A stretch of 64,000 nt of DNA from Tachypleus tridentatus (Eukaryota > Arthropoda > Merostomata > Xiphosura > Limulidae), in assembly GCF_004210375.1 (NCBI RefSeq), contig NC_134825.1, positions 63,975,558-64,039,557 on the forward strand. The letters run 5' to 3'. The notes below the pieces were generated by a model. It had not been told where the DNA came from, did not search any database, and was given only the letters and a program-made list of their open reading frames with translations. A program made the translations under genes and the position numbers. Shown one piece after another: positions 37,601 to 45,518 of this stretch (position 1 is the stretch's first letter; every line of letters begins with the position of its first letter).

Positions 37601-39035
37601 TGACTGTATTTCAAAGAAAAATCCAGTTTATGTTCATAAACCAGGGAGCTCCGTAATTGGGGCTCGTATAGCTGGTATACACGAATCAGAATACTGTGTA
37701 CCAGGCTCTTTGTTTGTTTGTCGTCAGCTGAGGTCAAACAAAGATGAGGATGTGCGTCCTGATAGTCTGCTCTCTGATTCTTCAAATACCACTTCATCTA
37801 GTGATGGAGATAAGTTCTCTGGAGGGAGTTACATGAATGCTCCTTTTGAATCCTTGTTATCATTATCTGATAACATTACACAGAAAGATAGAATGGAGAA
37901 AGAGATTTCTTCAGAAAACAATGAAAGTTATGGAGATAGCTTTTATGAAAGGTCTTTTGAGGCAACTGAAAGTACCATGCCAGAAGATCTTTTCAGAGAT
38001 TCTGCAATTTATAGTGATCCAGAAGATGCTGATCTAAGTACTACTGAGTCTTCTTCAGTGACAAATTATGAGGCTTCTCCAACTTTATGTGCATTTCCAG
38101 AAATAAACATTACTTCTAAAGATGTTTTTGACAGTGAGAAAATAGAGACAAAGAAATTGTCTTTCCTTGATGCATCTGGCAGTGAGAGTAAAAATCAAAA
38201 TGTTTCTAAAATACATTGTACTAAAAAACTTCATCCTGCTGATACAATTACATCTGAAGATCTCAATCAGAGCAGTGAGAAAATAGTAAGGAAAAAGAAT
38301 ATGAATTGTTCAGAAACAATCCCAAAAAACACACTGAATATTGAGCCTCGTCCTATAGAAATTGTGTGTACTCCCAGTGTGAATGGTACAACACTTGAAA
38401 AGTTGAAAATATTGGGGGAAGAAAATCCTAAACTACACAAAGAAATCACACCATCACCAACAAATGGTTCAAAGAATACTGAGAACAAACAAGGAGAAAT
38501 TATTAAACTTCAGAAAGAATTCATACCACAATTAGTAGAAACAGCAAATGTGAAAAATCAGATAAAACTTCCATCATTGGTAGATGGATTAAAAAGCATT
38601 CACCAGCGGCAAAATGAGGACATTAAATTTCTGAATAAACTTACACCATTATCTGTAGACATGAAGAACACTCCGGAAGAAATTAAATCTCAGATTGAAC
38701 TTACTCCAATTTTTAATCATGGGTTGAAGGACATCTGTCAAAAACAAAATGAGGACATTAGAATTCAAAAAGAACTTAATGAATCATTAGTAGATGGTTT
38801 GAAAAGCATTCATCAGAGACGGCTTGAATTAGAGAAATGGTGTACTCAAAGGGTCAACCAAGATAGTAAAGAAAGCAGCTCAACTCATTCAAATCCCTGT
38901 TTTAAAATAATCACAGAGGATGGGGTTAAAGAAGTATCCACTGCATTCAGCTCTACAGAACCTGCTGATACACAACCAATGCCTGCAAAAGGATGGGTAA
39001 AGCACATTGTCAGCAAATTTCAAAGTGAAAGCTAA
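465..39035 (+). CDS. PLEKHG1/2/3-like RhoGEF (DH-PH), 15 coding exons
   Basis: This is a Rho guanine-nucleotide exchange factor: the family's DH domain opens the nucleotide pocket of Rho/Rac/Cdc42 GTPases and the PH domain tunes membrane binding. I joined exons 465-501, 5082-5731, 10706-10803, 16684-16800, 18002-18059, 19230-19322, 21269-21430, 22740-22895, 23118-23213, 25456-25585, 29067-29192, 30277-30287, 32436-32462, 33224-33400 and 35976-39035. All have GT-AG borders and compatible phases, giving 4998 nt and 1665 residues. The DH domain (about 207-400) starts with [15 protein letters not shown] and includes [20 protein letters not shown]. The PH domain (about 400-515) ends in a helix with the EWCLELKR tryptophan. 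The order and wording match PLEKHG1-3 as I remember them. The assignment to PLEKHG1, 2 or 3 is not resolved. Exons 1, 12 and 13 are the least certain. Confidence 0.9.
2046..2069. repeat. (TA)12 microsatellite
   Basis: Twelve uninterrupted TA units in the proposed first intron of the GEF gene. Confidence 0.95.
2298..2416 (+). repeat. Short tRNA-derived SINE, CA-tailed
   Basis: The copy has a B-box-like GGTTCGATTTCC, the block GCAGATAGCCCGATGTGG and a tail GAAAACACACACACAC. It is the same family as the copies at 4922, 31126, 45148 and 62347. Confidence 0.85.
3293..3568 (+). repeat. Long tRNA-head SINE (ggcccg type)
   Basis: About 275 bp. The tRNA-like head has an A box (TGGCCAGATG), an anticodon-like loop CTCGTAA and a B box (GGTTCAAATCC). 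The shared body includes AGAGTTGGCGGTAGATGG and GCTAGCGCAGATAGC, and the tail is CAAAACAAAACAAAA. Confidence 0.92.
3992..4038. repeat. GT-rich microsatellite
   Basis: An imperfect GT array interrupted by ACATACATATTAGC. Confidence 0.8.
4922..5040 (+). repeat. Short CA-tailed SINE next to GEF exon 2
   Basis: The copy reads from CCCCCCGCTTGTACAGCGG to a CACAAAAAAAC tail. It contains an intact GGTTCGATTCCCC B box. Its end lies 41 bases before the exon 2 start. Confidence 0.88.
5082..5731 (+). CDS. GEF exon 2: serine-rich leader and start of DH domain
   Basis: A pyrimidine-rich acceptor ending in CCCTGCAG precedes 5082, and a GTAGGT donor follows 5731. The frame is open from the acceptor, so the ATG at 5117 may be internal. 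The exon carries a poly-Ser run (about 5322-5358), three imperfect 10-residue tandem units beginning GQ (5486-5575), and at its end the first DH helix, [20 protein letters not shown]. It ends in phase 0. The leader looks disordered and has no domain I recognise. Confidence 0.85.
6253..6365 (-). repeat. Old SINE related to the short family
   Basis: The reverse complement shows CCGGGGTTCGATTTC followed by GCAGATAACTCACTGTGTAG, matching the short SINE with substitutions. Confidence 0.65.
6436..6708 (-). repeat. Long tRNA-head SINE
   Basis: The reverse complement has the head with an intact B box (GGATTCGAATCC region), the body with GCCAACTCTTGGGCTACTC on the + strand, and the GAATTTCGCGCAAAGC end. 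Confidence 0.92.
6785..6893 (-). repeat. Old SINE related to the short family
   Basis: The reverse complement has ATATGTCTGCGGAATTACA, a decayed B box and CACAGATAGCCCACTGTG. It is a diverged copy of the short family. Confidence 0.65.
7504..7775 (+). repeat. Long tRNA-head SINE
   Basis: A full copy beginning GGCCCGGCATGGCCAGGTGG, with B box GGTTCGAATCC and end GCACGAAATTCAAAACAAAC. Confidence 0.93.
9998..10075 (+). repeat. Unclassified repeat, also near 45900
   Basis: CTGCCTGATGAAGGGTGTCT followed by CTCAAAACATTGCACAAAATAA resembles 45908-45958 (CTGCCTGACGAAGGACTTAT, then CCCAAAACTTTGCGAGCAATAA). CCTGA-GAAGG blocks near an AAAACGTTGC-like block occur at the ends of several arthropod retroelements. 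The family is not identified. Confidence 0.4.
10706..10803 (+). CDS. GEF exon 3: DH domain, helix after CR1
   Basis: The exon reads [13 protein letters not shown] and then [13 protein letters not shown], the conserved DH block that in PLEKHG proteins reads GNIEDIY. The acceptor is TTACAG and the donor GTGAGT. It starts in phase 0 and ends in phase 2. Confidence 0.92.
16647..16672. repeat. (TA)13 microsatellite at a splice acceptor
   Basis: Thirteen TA units end only 11 bases before GEF exon 4. The rest of the acceptor is nine Ts and AG. Confidence 0.95.
16684..16800 (+). CDS. GEF exon 4: DH domain core
   Basis: The exon reads [19 protein letters not shown] and ends [11 protein letters not shown], the hallmark of the PLEKHG DH domain. 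It joins phase 2 to phase 2. The acceptor lies right after a (TA)13 array and nine Ts. The donor is GTATAT. Confidence 0.92.
18002..18059 (+). CDS. GEF exon 5: DH domain, short exon
   Basis: Read in phase from exon 4, this 58-nt exon gives [20 protein letters not shown], which continues the NYPRS motif of the family. The acceptor is TTTCTGCAG and the donor GTAAGT. It ends in phase 0. Confidence 0.9.
19230..19322 (+). CDS. GEF exon 6: DH domain CR3, catalytic surface
   Basis: This 31-codon exon contains [20 protein letters not shown], the most conserved helix of DH domains and part of the GTPase-binding face. The acceptor is CCTTCCAG and the donor GTGAGT. The open frame on either side of it (19049-19486) is intronic. 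Confidence 0.95.
21269..21430 (+). CDS. GEF exon 7: end of DH domain and DH-PH linker
   Basis: The 54 codons include the last DH helix, [16 protein letters not shown], and the linker [12 protein letters not shown] that leads into the PH domain. The acceptor is TCTAACAG and the donor GTATGT. The exon is phase 0 at both ends. Confidence 0.95.
22740..22895 (+). CDS. GEF exon 8: PH domain strands 1-4
   Basis: The exon reads [18 protein letters not shown], then [18 protein letters not shown], the typical start of a GEF-linked PH domain (strand, turn, then the FLFDK strand). The basic KKKEEGK stretch could contact phosphoinositides. The acceptor is GCTTAG and the donor GTACAT. It is phase 0 at both ends. 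Confidence 0.94.
23118..23213 (+). CDS. GEF exon 9: PH domain strands 5-7
   Basis: Thirty-two codons reading [20 protein letters not shown] and ending NPRLQYTFQ match the later PH strands. The acceptor is TTTTACAG and the donor GTAAGT. It is phase 0 at both ends. Confidence 0.93.
24897..25012 (+). repeat. Old SINE related to the short family
   Basis: A decayed copy ending AGAGAGCCCTTTGTGTAGCT and TTGTACTTAACTTGAAACA, a longer-tailed variant of the same block. Confidence 0.55.
25456..25585 (+). CDS. GEF exon 10: PH C-terminal helix
   Basis: The exon contains [18 protein letters not shown], the closing PH helix with its near-invariant tryptophan, then [18 protein letters not shown]. The acceptor is GAACACAG and the donor GTGAGG. 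It ends in phase 1. Confidence 0.93.
27023..27061. repeat. Perfect 16-bp inverted repeat at the head of the minisatellite
   Basis: TGTACTGGGTAGGTTA at 27023-27038 and its exact reverse complement at 27046-27061 flank a 7-base loop. The left arm is an inverted piece of the minisatellite unit. It could form a hairpin in single-stranded DNA or in the pre-mRNA. Confidence 0.95.
27046..28086. repeat. Minisatellite, 35-bp unit, 30 copies
   Basis: The unit contains CTCCTAACCTACCCAGTAC followed by GTGTGACACTGATGAT. From the first ATGTGAC (27061) to the last (28076) is 1015 bases, exactly 29 periods, so every unit is 35 bp and no unit has an insertion or deletion. Units differ by point changes. The array lies in the GEF intron between exons 10 and 11, so it is removed by splicing. 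The period is not a multiple of three and no frame stays open. Confidence 0.97.
29067..29192 (+). CDS. GEF exon 11: basic post-PH linker
   Basis: Taken in phase 1 from exon 10, the exon reads [20 protein letters not shown] followed by a strongly basic run [11 protein letters not shown]. The acceptor is AATATAG and the donor GTAATT. The exon ends in phase 1, which no later phase-0 exon can accept unless the 11-nt exon 12 is used. Confidence 0.85.
30277..30287 (+). CDS. GEF exon 12: 11-nt microexon
   Basis: GAAACAAGAAG lies between TTATTTCAG and GTAAGA, both strong splice signals. From phase 1 it completes a Gly codon and adds Asn-Lys-Lys, returning the message to phase 0 for exons 13, 14 and 15. 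Without it exon 11 is out of frame with everything downstream, which is the main argument for it. Confidence 0.7.
31126..31244 (+). repeat. Short CA-tailed SINE in a GEF intron
   Basis: A copy with B-box substitutions (GGTTTGATTCCC) in the intron between microexons 12 and 13. It has the typical CAGCAGATAG block and CACACACAC tail. Confidence 0.85.
32436..32462 (+). CDS. GEF exon 13: 27-nt microexon, possible cassette
   Basis: A T-rich tract and TTTTTTCAG precede nine codons, NDSLLSPKG, then a GTAAGT donor. The length is a multiple of three and both ends are phase 0, so it can be included or skipped without changing frame. It adds a Ser-Pro site to a basic linker. Confidence 0.65.
33224..33400 (+). 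CDS. GEF exon 14: basic, serine-rich linker
   Basis: The 59 codons start [20 protein letters not shown] and include [20 protein letters not shown] and RRAS are candidate basophilic kinase sites and the KRRGRK run a possible nuclear-localisation or lipid-binding patch, both inferred. The acceptor is ATTTGCAG and the donor GTGAGT. It is phase 0 at both ends. Confidence 0.85.
34445..35790 (+). pseudogene. Decayed LINE 5' region and ORF1 (Jockey/I-like), intronic
   Basis: This lies in the intron before GEF exon 15. Fragments in shifting frames resemble the nucleic-acid-binding ORF1 protein of Jockey/I-type non-LTR retrotransposons: [18 protein letters not shown], then a zinc knuckle [18 protein letters not shown] at about 35434-35484. 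The knuckle spacing is CX2CX4(H)X4C, but the His position is Tyr (TAC 35467-35469). Later frames contain a relic of a conserved SHPSF block. Several stops and frame changes make it inactive. The clade is a judgement from remembered ORF1 wording. Confidence 0.65.
35976..39035 (+). CDS. GEF exon 15: 3060-nt terminal exon, disordered tail
   Basis: This exon follows a TTTCTTACAG acceptor. Its ATG is internal, because exon 14 joins it in phase 0. It codes residues 647-1665 and ends in TAA. The composition (Ser, Asn, Glu, Lys) suggests disorder. Short blocks stand out: [20 protein letters not shown] followed by a near [35 protein letters not shown] (a possible SH3 or WW ligand), [25 protein letters not shown], and [15 protein letters not shown] near residue 1315. 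From about residue 1514 an imperfect motif, [14 protein letters not shown], is repeated three times before the C-terminus. I recognise no catalytic domain. The 3060-nt length without an intron is notable but not unusual for PLEKHG tails. Confidence 0.93.
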   Translation: MTKNNAEDSDCVFVRKRSMSLFPPSIHKPDEGATNDTDNESISSHIPDVQKENTNRRRYWKAWNSLPDEATDNEMEDNYERIDINRILQLCPPPRPARTEEEILEDLAGEYVTFVFAHRYACRDLDNSNQKWSSLPVTPHICENALADPLNQSTISTRNRRQSISNSASSSSVSTSMASSCNQNCKKHGNYDNLMNLWNKLGTVEIKTDNSEETGSTSSESSWKQNAALRRVQSFTGIAKAKVASLHQSLSFRQQSTNSSGLPPKPKIVPRPKNKRKDYEEITLFSIPPPPVSHSKESSSPTTPAVWLKQQQNHLVESSSKCGSLPSGFHLDHGYNDMGPNKSTSHLDVEKGRMRVETSHNLYSDHRPFTNASDKPLCDFMEDLEEYIASASYRKQHDFRFPVNSEDRLATCATTPAASMENMSIHPEHKVYRQVGSRYATLRTVISNVSSKISFLKANFGSPMTDQSDNKSVMSNISDSSSRLESMDERPVCCSTAKSNQESDTKVLKTRFGNSIARAYSTMRKQRLSKDEETRESKSIPNDCISKKNPVYVHKPGSSVIGARIAGIHESEYCVPGSLFVCRQLRSNKDEDVRPDSLLSDSSNTTSSSDGDKFSGGSYMNAPFESLLSLSDNITQKDRMEKEISSENNESYGDSFYERSFEATESTMPEDLFRDSAIYSDPEDADLSTTESSSVTNYEASPTLCAFPEINITSKDVFDSEKIETKKLSFLDASGSESKNQNVSKIHCTKKLHPADTITSEDLNQSSEKIVRKKNMNCSETIPKNTLNIEPRPIEIVCTPSVNGTTLEKLKILGEENPKLHKEITPSPTNGSKNTENKQGEIIKLQKEFIPQLVETANVKNQIKLPSLVDGLKSIHQRQNEDIKFLNKLTPLSVDMKNTPEEIKSQIELTPIFNHGLKDICQKQNEDIRIQKELNESLVDGLKSIHQRRLELEKWCTQRVNQDSKESSSTHSNPCFKIITEDGVKEVSTAFSSTEPADTQPMPAKGWVKHIVSKFQSES

Positions 39036-39153
39036 TCATAATGTCAATGATCTGCATTTTGTCATATTATAATATATTACAGTTTTGTACAAACGTTTAT
39101 GCCTATTTTATACCAATAGAAGTGCCAAATTCCGTGTGTGTATATATATATAT

Positions 39154-39176
39154 ATCAGATATATATATAATCTGAT
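39154..39176 (+). other. AT-rich hairpin in the GEF 3'UTR
   Basis: ATCAGAT at 39154-39160 and ATCTGAT at 39170-39176 are exact inverted copies around an alternating AT loop. The loop can itself pair, so the RNA hairpin may be longer. Confidence 0.6.
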
Positions 39177-39923
39177 GTTTTATAGGAAATGTGATTGTAG
39201 AAAAAAATAGATGTCCTTTTTTATGCCATAGTTTTATATTCGTAACTTTATCATTTTAAAATATGTTTAAGTTACTCATGTTTCTCAAGTAATGAAATGT
39301 GATTCAGAGAGTTTTTTCACACTATTAAAAAATATTGTATTAAAATAGAATTTGTTGAATATCATTTGCAAAACTTTCTGAAAAATGTCTGAAAATTTAC
39401 AGAAACTAATTCTGTGGCAAGAAAATACAGGAAAAAGTTTTTTAATGATGTGAAACTTATGAAAAGTGAAATTACTAAAAAAAACCAAAGATTTTTATTA
39501 ACTATTTAGTTACCTGTGAAAATGTAAAATTATGTACTTAGCTGTACTGGCATCTAGTCCAGGCTTTATACTTGCTGTTTTGAATTTGTCCAAAAACTTT
39601 AAATGGAGGACTGCAAGACTCTCTATTATTTGAGGTGTTATATGCATGTCTCGAGATGTTTACTTATCATTTTATGTAATTTTTGGAGTTCACTGATTAT
39701 GACAGATGAGCATCAGGCACTAGAGAATAGGAGGGCATTGAAAAAAAAATCTTAAAATGTACAGTCACATCAGGAGACTTACACTTGTGGATACAATCAT
39801 TAGTCCACCATAAAACCATTACAAATTAGGATCTTACCTATAAGATGATTCCATAAACACTCAAGATCAAATTTATGAAGACTTATTAATCAGCTACATT
39901 ATATATGTTAAACATTCAATACA

Positions 39924-39929
39924 AATAAA
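39924..39929 (+). terminator. Candidate polyadenylation signal for the GEF gene
   Basis: A canonical AATAAA lies 889 bases after the stop codon. Others occur further on (for example near 40783 and 41854), so the true 3' end is uncertain. This is chosen only because it is the first good hexamer. Confidence 0.3.
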
Positions 39930-40089
39930 AGAAAATCTAGGAATTATAAATACTTGTAAAAAGCTATTTCTTAAGATCCATGATGTGCATATTTGGAGAT
40001 TTTCTATAATTGTAATTTTGTTGTTAAAGTGGAGGTACAAGAACTAAAGCTGTTTCTAACATTGGGTTCAATATGATGATGTTAGCTAC

Positions 40090-40770
40090 ACAATCACCTC
40101 TAGAGCTCACCAAAATGTTCCGTCCTCTCTTCTACTCAGCATATTGCCTAAATTTATTAGCATATCAGTCTAGTGCAGACTTGCATCATAATGGTCTAGC
40201 CATCTTCCCTTGCAGTATCTTCTGTAAATGTAATATCCCAGAAACCTAATACTAGGCTCAATCTGAATGTTTACTCTCTTTTTTCTGTTGCAGTATGCTG
40301 TCTGAATATAATACCAGGATGCCTAGAAAATCCTAAACTTGACCTACATCAGTTTTTTCCTGCTTTTAAATAGCTTGTCATCATAATGTAATGTGTTTAC
40401 AATATCTAATAGTGGGTCTGCATTAGAATCTTACCTCCCTTCTTTTCTGCAACATACTGTTTAAATAAACTTCATTCTGAGCTCATAGTAAAATTTATTT
40501 CTTATGGAACATATTGTATAAATGCAGTTTTTCAAAGAGACTTAATTCTGACCTTATATCAAAATATGCATCCCTCTCCTGTTTCTTGTAACATGCTATC
40601 TAAATGTAATAAGTTCAGGAAGCATTCCAAGTGTTATTCATAAATGATTGGGTAAAGCATGCTGTTTCTTTTCAGTATTTTACAAATTTTATGATGGGCT
40701 CACTTTAGCATGCTGTTAGCTCTCCTTATTAAGTCTACATTAAATCTAACATGCCTTTTTTTTTTTTTTA
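40090..40770. repeat. Decayed tandem repeat, period about 78-85 bp
   Basis: A block resembling GCAGTATGCTGTCTAAATGT recurs near 40134, 40212, 40290, 40447, 40505, 40586 and 40672. A second block resembling TGGGCTCACATCA-AAT recurs between them. Spacing is mostly near 78-86, with one double gap and one short gap. Divergence is high, so it is old. Confidence 0.6.
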
Positions 40771-43127
40771 CCCATCTGCAATAAAACATTTCACAATATT
40801 TAAGTGAATTAGTGGGCATTTGATAAGTGTGATTGATATGATTCATCAATCAATTAGCTTAATTTGTTCTTAAATGAAAATTATTTTCACAACCGAGTGT
40901 CATCACCTGTCAACAATTTTGTTGTTAGGTTAAACTTGATAAAGATTATTAACTTTTGATAAAATAAAAAGCAAGTAATAATATATCACTTGCATTATGT
41001 TTTACTTTTCAATTAAAAGTTTTTTGTGTTTAACTTCATAACAATAAGAATAACAAAATATTAATATGTTTTTCCTTCTATACTACCAGTGAGAAAAACA
41101 AGAAAAACTAAGCTACAACAAGTTATTTATGTAGTTAACTTATTACTAAAATAATATAACATACTACTGGTTCTTGTTTGGTAGTTTGTTACAGAAAATG
41201 ATGTGTGTATATATAATAAACACTCAGGTTTTATGGTATTCGAAAGCAACTTAAAAACTTTAATATGATTAAACAATATTTGTAAGAAAAAGCCTCGCTA
41301 AAATAAATTTAACATTAGAAAAATAAATTTAGCAATAGTGCAATAGCAAATGGTAAAAACATTTTTTATGTGCAGTTGTGTGTACTTACCTCAAGATGAA
41401 GACTGCCTATGTTTGGAGTAATAACACTGCCTTTCTGTCATATTTAATAAACTTAGAAACATCTCCTTTATCAGGGTTTAATCTCATATTTTTAACATTT
41501 ATTGTGGAGCATAACATAGATCTATAAACATGTATCATCAACGTCATTCATGGTTTGTTGTTGTCATGATATTTTATCACATTAATTCATTAGCAATTTT
41601 TTTGTAAATATATACATATTAATGTGAAAATGTTCCTACTATTTAAAGTACTGATTTAGCATCAGTAGTTTCAGAATTAAATATAGTATTCTAAAGTATT
41701 TTTATTAACTGAGAAGTTGCCTTGAAATTTGTAAATAGTGGTAGTCCAAAATTTATTATAATCCAAGATAGGAAGTGAGAGTGTTATGCCATGATATCAT
41801 CCATAAAATACCTGTATAAGAGAACTTCATTTTGTAGAAAGGAGTTTTCAATAAATGGCACAGTTTTTCACTTTGCTTTTGTAGTGTTTTAGTGAGCTCT
41901 ATTTTTTTAGCATATGTGATACCATACATAAAAGACTAAAATTATTGCTGCCAGTTTTAATTAAGAATTTTTTATTGTTTTAAATGCATCTTATAGAAAT
42001 TTGTTTACTTGTTTATTAGTGATGCACAAATATTCCGTCCTTTTTTTCTGGCTGCCAATGATCATCTAACTTGATGAACAAGAATCTTTGTAGTTAGTGT
42101 TTTTAGATAAGGGGACTGGTACTTTATATCTTCAGGAACTTAGAAGTTACATGTGTCAGGTCTCTTGGTCCAGTTATTTTTTTTAAAACAATCATATGCC
42201 CTAATTTTTATAACTCCGAAAGAATTACCAGCATATAAACATAACATCGAGCAAAAAAATAAAATGAGAAAAATTTTTAAATTGTTATTTCGTGCTTATA
42301 CTACATAATATAAAAGGAGAATAAGTCTTTAGATTTTCACATTTATCTTATGGCAAAGAATAAGAGTTTATTTATCAGTATTTAAAACTACAACTTCATC
42401 TTCACTGGTTTAAAGAACATTTGAACTGTGTATTCACATCTAATTTTTAATCATTCAATAATGAAAATCAAACTTAAGACCAAGATTGCATTAATAACCA
42501 GTAATGTTTATGCATCATTTTTTGCATTCAGTATACTCATGTATATTTCCATGAAAATTTACCATTGTGGTACTGTAAAAATTATGATTTTTTTTTGTGC
42601 AGTTATTTTGCTTAGTACTTTAACATTGGTCCATAAACTGAGATTTAAAAGTTTTGTCCTACTACTGTTATTACAAGAGAGAGAGAGGATATTTGCAGTA
42701 TTTCTAACTCTAAGCATTCTGTGAAAAACAACAGAATGTACCTGAATCATGTAGGCATTAATCCCTTAATGATGAGTAAAAATAAGAGAGAGATTAAAAA
42801 CTCCAGGACCAGACAATGCTTTTCCTAGGGTTTTAAAGGAAGTCAAATGATCACATGTTAACTTCTCGTTTTCTTTTGATAGGTCAATTAAACATTGGGC
42901 ATGTTTTTGAACTCTGAGGTTCAAAGAGTAGTTAAGATCACTCCTTGTCATGTAATCTCATTTCTATGGTGGGAAAAATTGTATTGTCTGATAAAAAATA
43001 TAAAAACAAACTTGTAAAAACCCTTGGTGGAATGTAATAACATAAAAGAAGGCCAACATGATTCATTAGAATGAAATATTGCCATACAATACAGGATGTT
43101 ACATGTAATCTGGATGATGAAAAAGGT

Positions 43128-43390
43128 GCATTTCAGAAATTCACACAAAGCTACACAAGACCAATGGTGGCCATCTTTAACTTTGAACTGATAGGGAGAA
43201 AAAAAAAACTTGTCAACAACACCATTTCAAATTCTTTGGTTAATGAAACTGAATGGTGAGTTTTGATCATCACTCCTATTGCACCATGGCTTCAAAGAGC
43301 AGAACTCATTTTTGCAGAAGTGAGACAAGAAACATAGACCTTCAAATTCGCAGTCTTGCATGCTAACCACTATGTCACATCCAGCCATGC
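43128..43390 (-). repeat. Decayed SINE with an alternative tRNA-like head
   Basis: The reverse complement begins ATGTGACATAGTGGTTAGCA, a tRNA-like A box unlike the GGCCCG head. It ends GTGTAGCTTTGTGTGAATTT like the long SINE. The middle contains a poly-T stretch. Confidence 0.55.
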
Positions 43391-43979
43391 AGGGAATAGA
43401 TGTGTACTTAAGCTTTCAGAAAAGCTTTGAATAAGGCACTACACAGTGAAGTGTTGGTGAAAAACAAATTAATTGGATTGTAATGTAGCTTGATGAGAGA
43501 AAGCAGAAAGTTGTTAATGGAGTACAACCAAACTAGATCTTTTTTTCTACCAATGGTGAGCTTCAAAAAACAGTGCTTGAACCATTATGTTTTCTTATTT
43601 GCATAATTATAAGAGCATATGACTTAAAAGTAAATATGGATTTATGTTAACTGCATTTCATCTGCCCTGTCTGTTTCCAATGAGCCCTTTCACTAAAAAT
43701 CAGGGCTCATTAGGCCAACTGGGATATGACAGACATAGTCTTGGTCTAATACTGTTGATATCAACAGTTTTCATAGACAATAACAGTAATGAAGAAAACT
43801 AGATCAAGTGAATTTTAATTATCAATTTTATTTAATAATTTAGAAGGCAGATTTCAGGTTAAATATCAATAAGACATTATTTATTTATTTTTAACATTAT
43901 TTAATTGTTACATTATTATTATTCAGTTGAACTATACTATCATTTAAAAAAACTAGTAAACCAGCAAACTAGTCTGGTT

Positions 43980-44479
43980 NNNNNNNNNNNNNNNNNNNNN
44001 NNNNNNNNNNNNNNNNNNNNNNNNNNNNNNNNNNNNNNNNNNNNNNNNNNNNNNNNNNNNNNNNNNNNNNNNNNNNNNNNNNNNNNNNNNNNNNNNNNNN
44101 NNNNNNNNNNNNNNNNNNNNNNNNNNNNNNNNNNNNNNNNNNNNNNNNNNNNNNNNNNNNNNNNNNNNNNNNNNNNNNNNNNNNNNNNNNNNNNNNNNNN
44201 NNNNNNNNNNNNNNNNNNNNNNNNNNNNNNNNNNNNNNNNNNNNNNNNNNNNNNNNNNNNNNNNNNNNNNNNNNNNNNNNNNNNNNNNNNNNNNNNNNNN
44301 NNNNNNNNNNNNNNNNNNNNNNNNNNNNNNNNNNNNNNNNNNNNNNNNNNNNNNNNNNNNNNNNNNNNNNNNNNNNNNNNNNNNNNNNNNNNNNNNNNNN
44401 NNNNNNNNNNNNNNNNNNNNNNNNNNNNNNNNNNNNNNNNNNNNNNNNNNNNNNNNNNNNNNNNNNNNNNNNNNNNNNN
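43980..44479. other. 500-base assembly gap
   Basis: A run of exactly 500 N, a conventional placeholder length, so the true size is unknown. Apparent open frames through it are artefacts. Confidence 0.99.
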
Positions 44480-44571
44480 GCAAGGCACCGAAGACCACTC
44501 ATTTCCCAAAAACTTGATTTCCGGACCACAAATGAATTAGGAACAAGAATGTACTTGTTAATTTTGTTGAT

Positions 44572-44820
44572 TGTTTTTTAGAATTTCGCGCAAAGCTACA
44601 CGTCCCTAATTTAACAGTGTAAGAGTAGAGGAAAGGGCAGCTAGTCATCACCACCCACCGCCAACTCTTGGACTACTCTTTTACCAACGAATACTGAGAT
44701 TGACCGTAACTTTATAATGCCTCCACTACTGAAAGGGCAAACATGTTTAGTGCAACGGGGATTCCAACCCTCGACCCTGAGATTACGAGTCGAACGCTTT
44801 AACCCACCTGGCCATGCCTG
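44572..44820 (-). repeat. Long tRNA-head SINE, internally deleted
   Basis: The copy starts a few bases after the sequence gap. It lacks about 20 bases (GAGGGCTATCTGCGCTAGCC) between CTACAC and GTCCCTAATTTAACAG. Its head shares GGTGGGTTAAAGCGTTCGAC with the copy at 47944. Confidence 0.9.
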
Positions 44821-45147
44821 ATCTGGGTATAACTGCTAGTTCTTGAGGAAGACTATTAGGCTTGCTGCATTTTATGTAATTTTCTGACAGTTTTGCAACA
44901 ATGTACTCATACTTGACACTAAATAATGTTCATCACCCTTGAGGATAAGGATTTTATTCAAATTCTAGTTTTAAAATGAGATATTTTAAAATTGATATGA
45001 GATTTTTACTAAAGAAAAAATATTTTTAAATTTGTTTTTAATTGTTATTTATATTTAAAATGTACTCCTTTTTGTAGTTTCTATTAGTGAGATATGAAAC
45101 ATCATTTTTGTGGAAATTTCAATGTTTACTGATTGCTAAACTATAGG

Positions 45148-45268
45148 CACCCGCTACTACAGCGGTATGTTTCTGAATTTACAATGCTAAAATCAGAGGT
45201 TCGATTCCCCACGGTGGGCTCACTAGATAACCTGATGTGGCTTTGCTCTAAGAAAACACACACACACT
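45148..45268 (+). repeat. Short CA-tailed SINE
   Basis: A well-preserved copy with GGTTCGATTCCCC and a GAAAACACACACACAC tail, in the intergenic SINE cluster. Confidence 0.87.
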
Positions 45269-45518
45269 AAACTATAAAAATACTGCTTATTTATAAAAAA
45301 CATTACCCAGTTACGTGCGGTAGTTTCCAAGATCTGAGTTTTGGACGTATACTTCGCAAGCTCCATTATAATAAGATTATTAAAATACTATTTTATCATA
45401 TTTGTATATTACTTTTCTGTGCCCTTTCAATTTCTAAAATGTAATTTCTGTCACTTTGATACTTCTTCTACATTTAAAACTTTATACACACGTTTCAACA
45501 ATGTTCTTTTTAATAAGT

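Noticed and set aside
43905..44540. Open frames of about 180-211 codons on both strands
   Set aside because: They cross the 500-N gap and owe their length to it.
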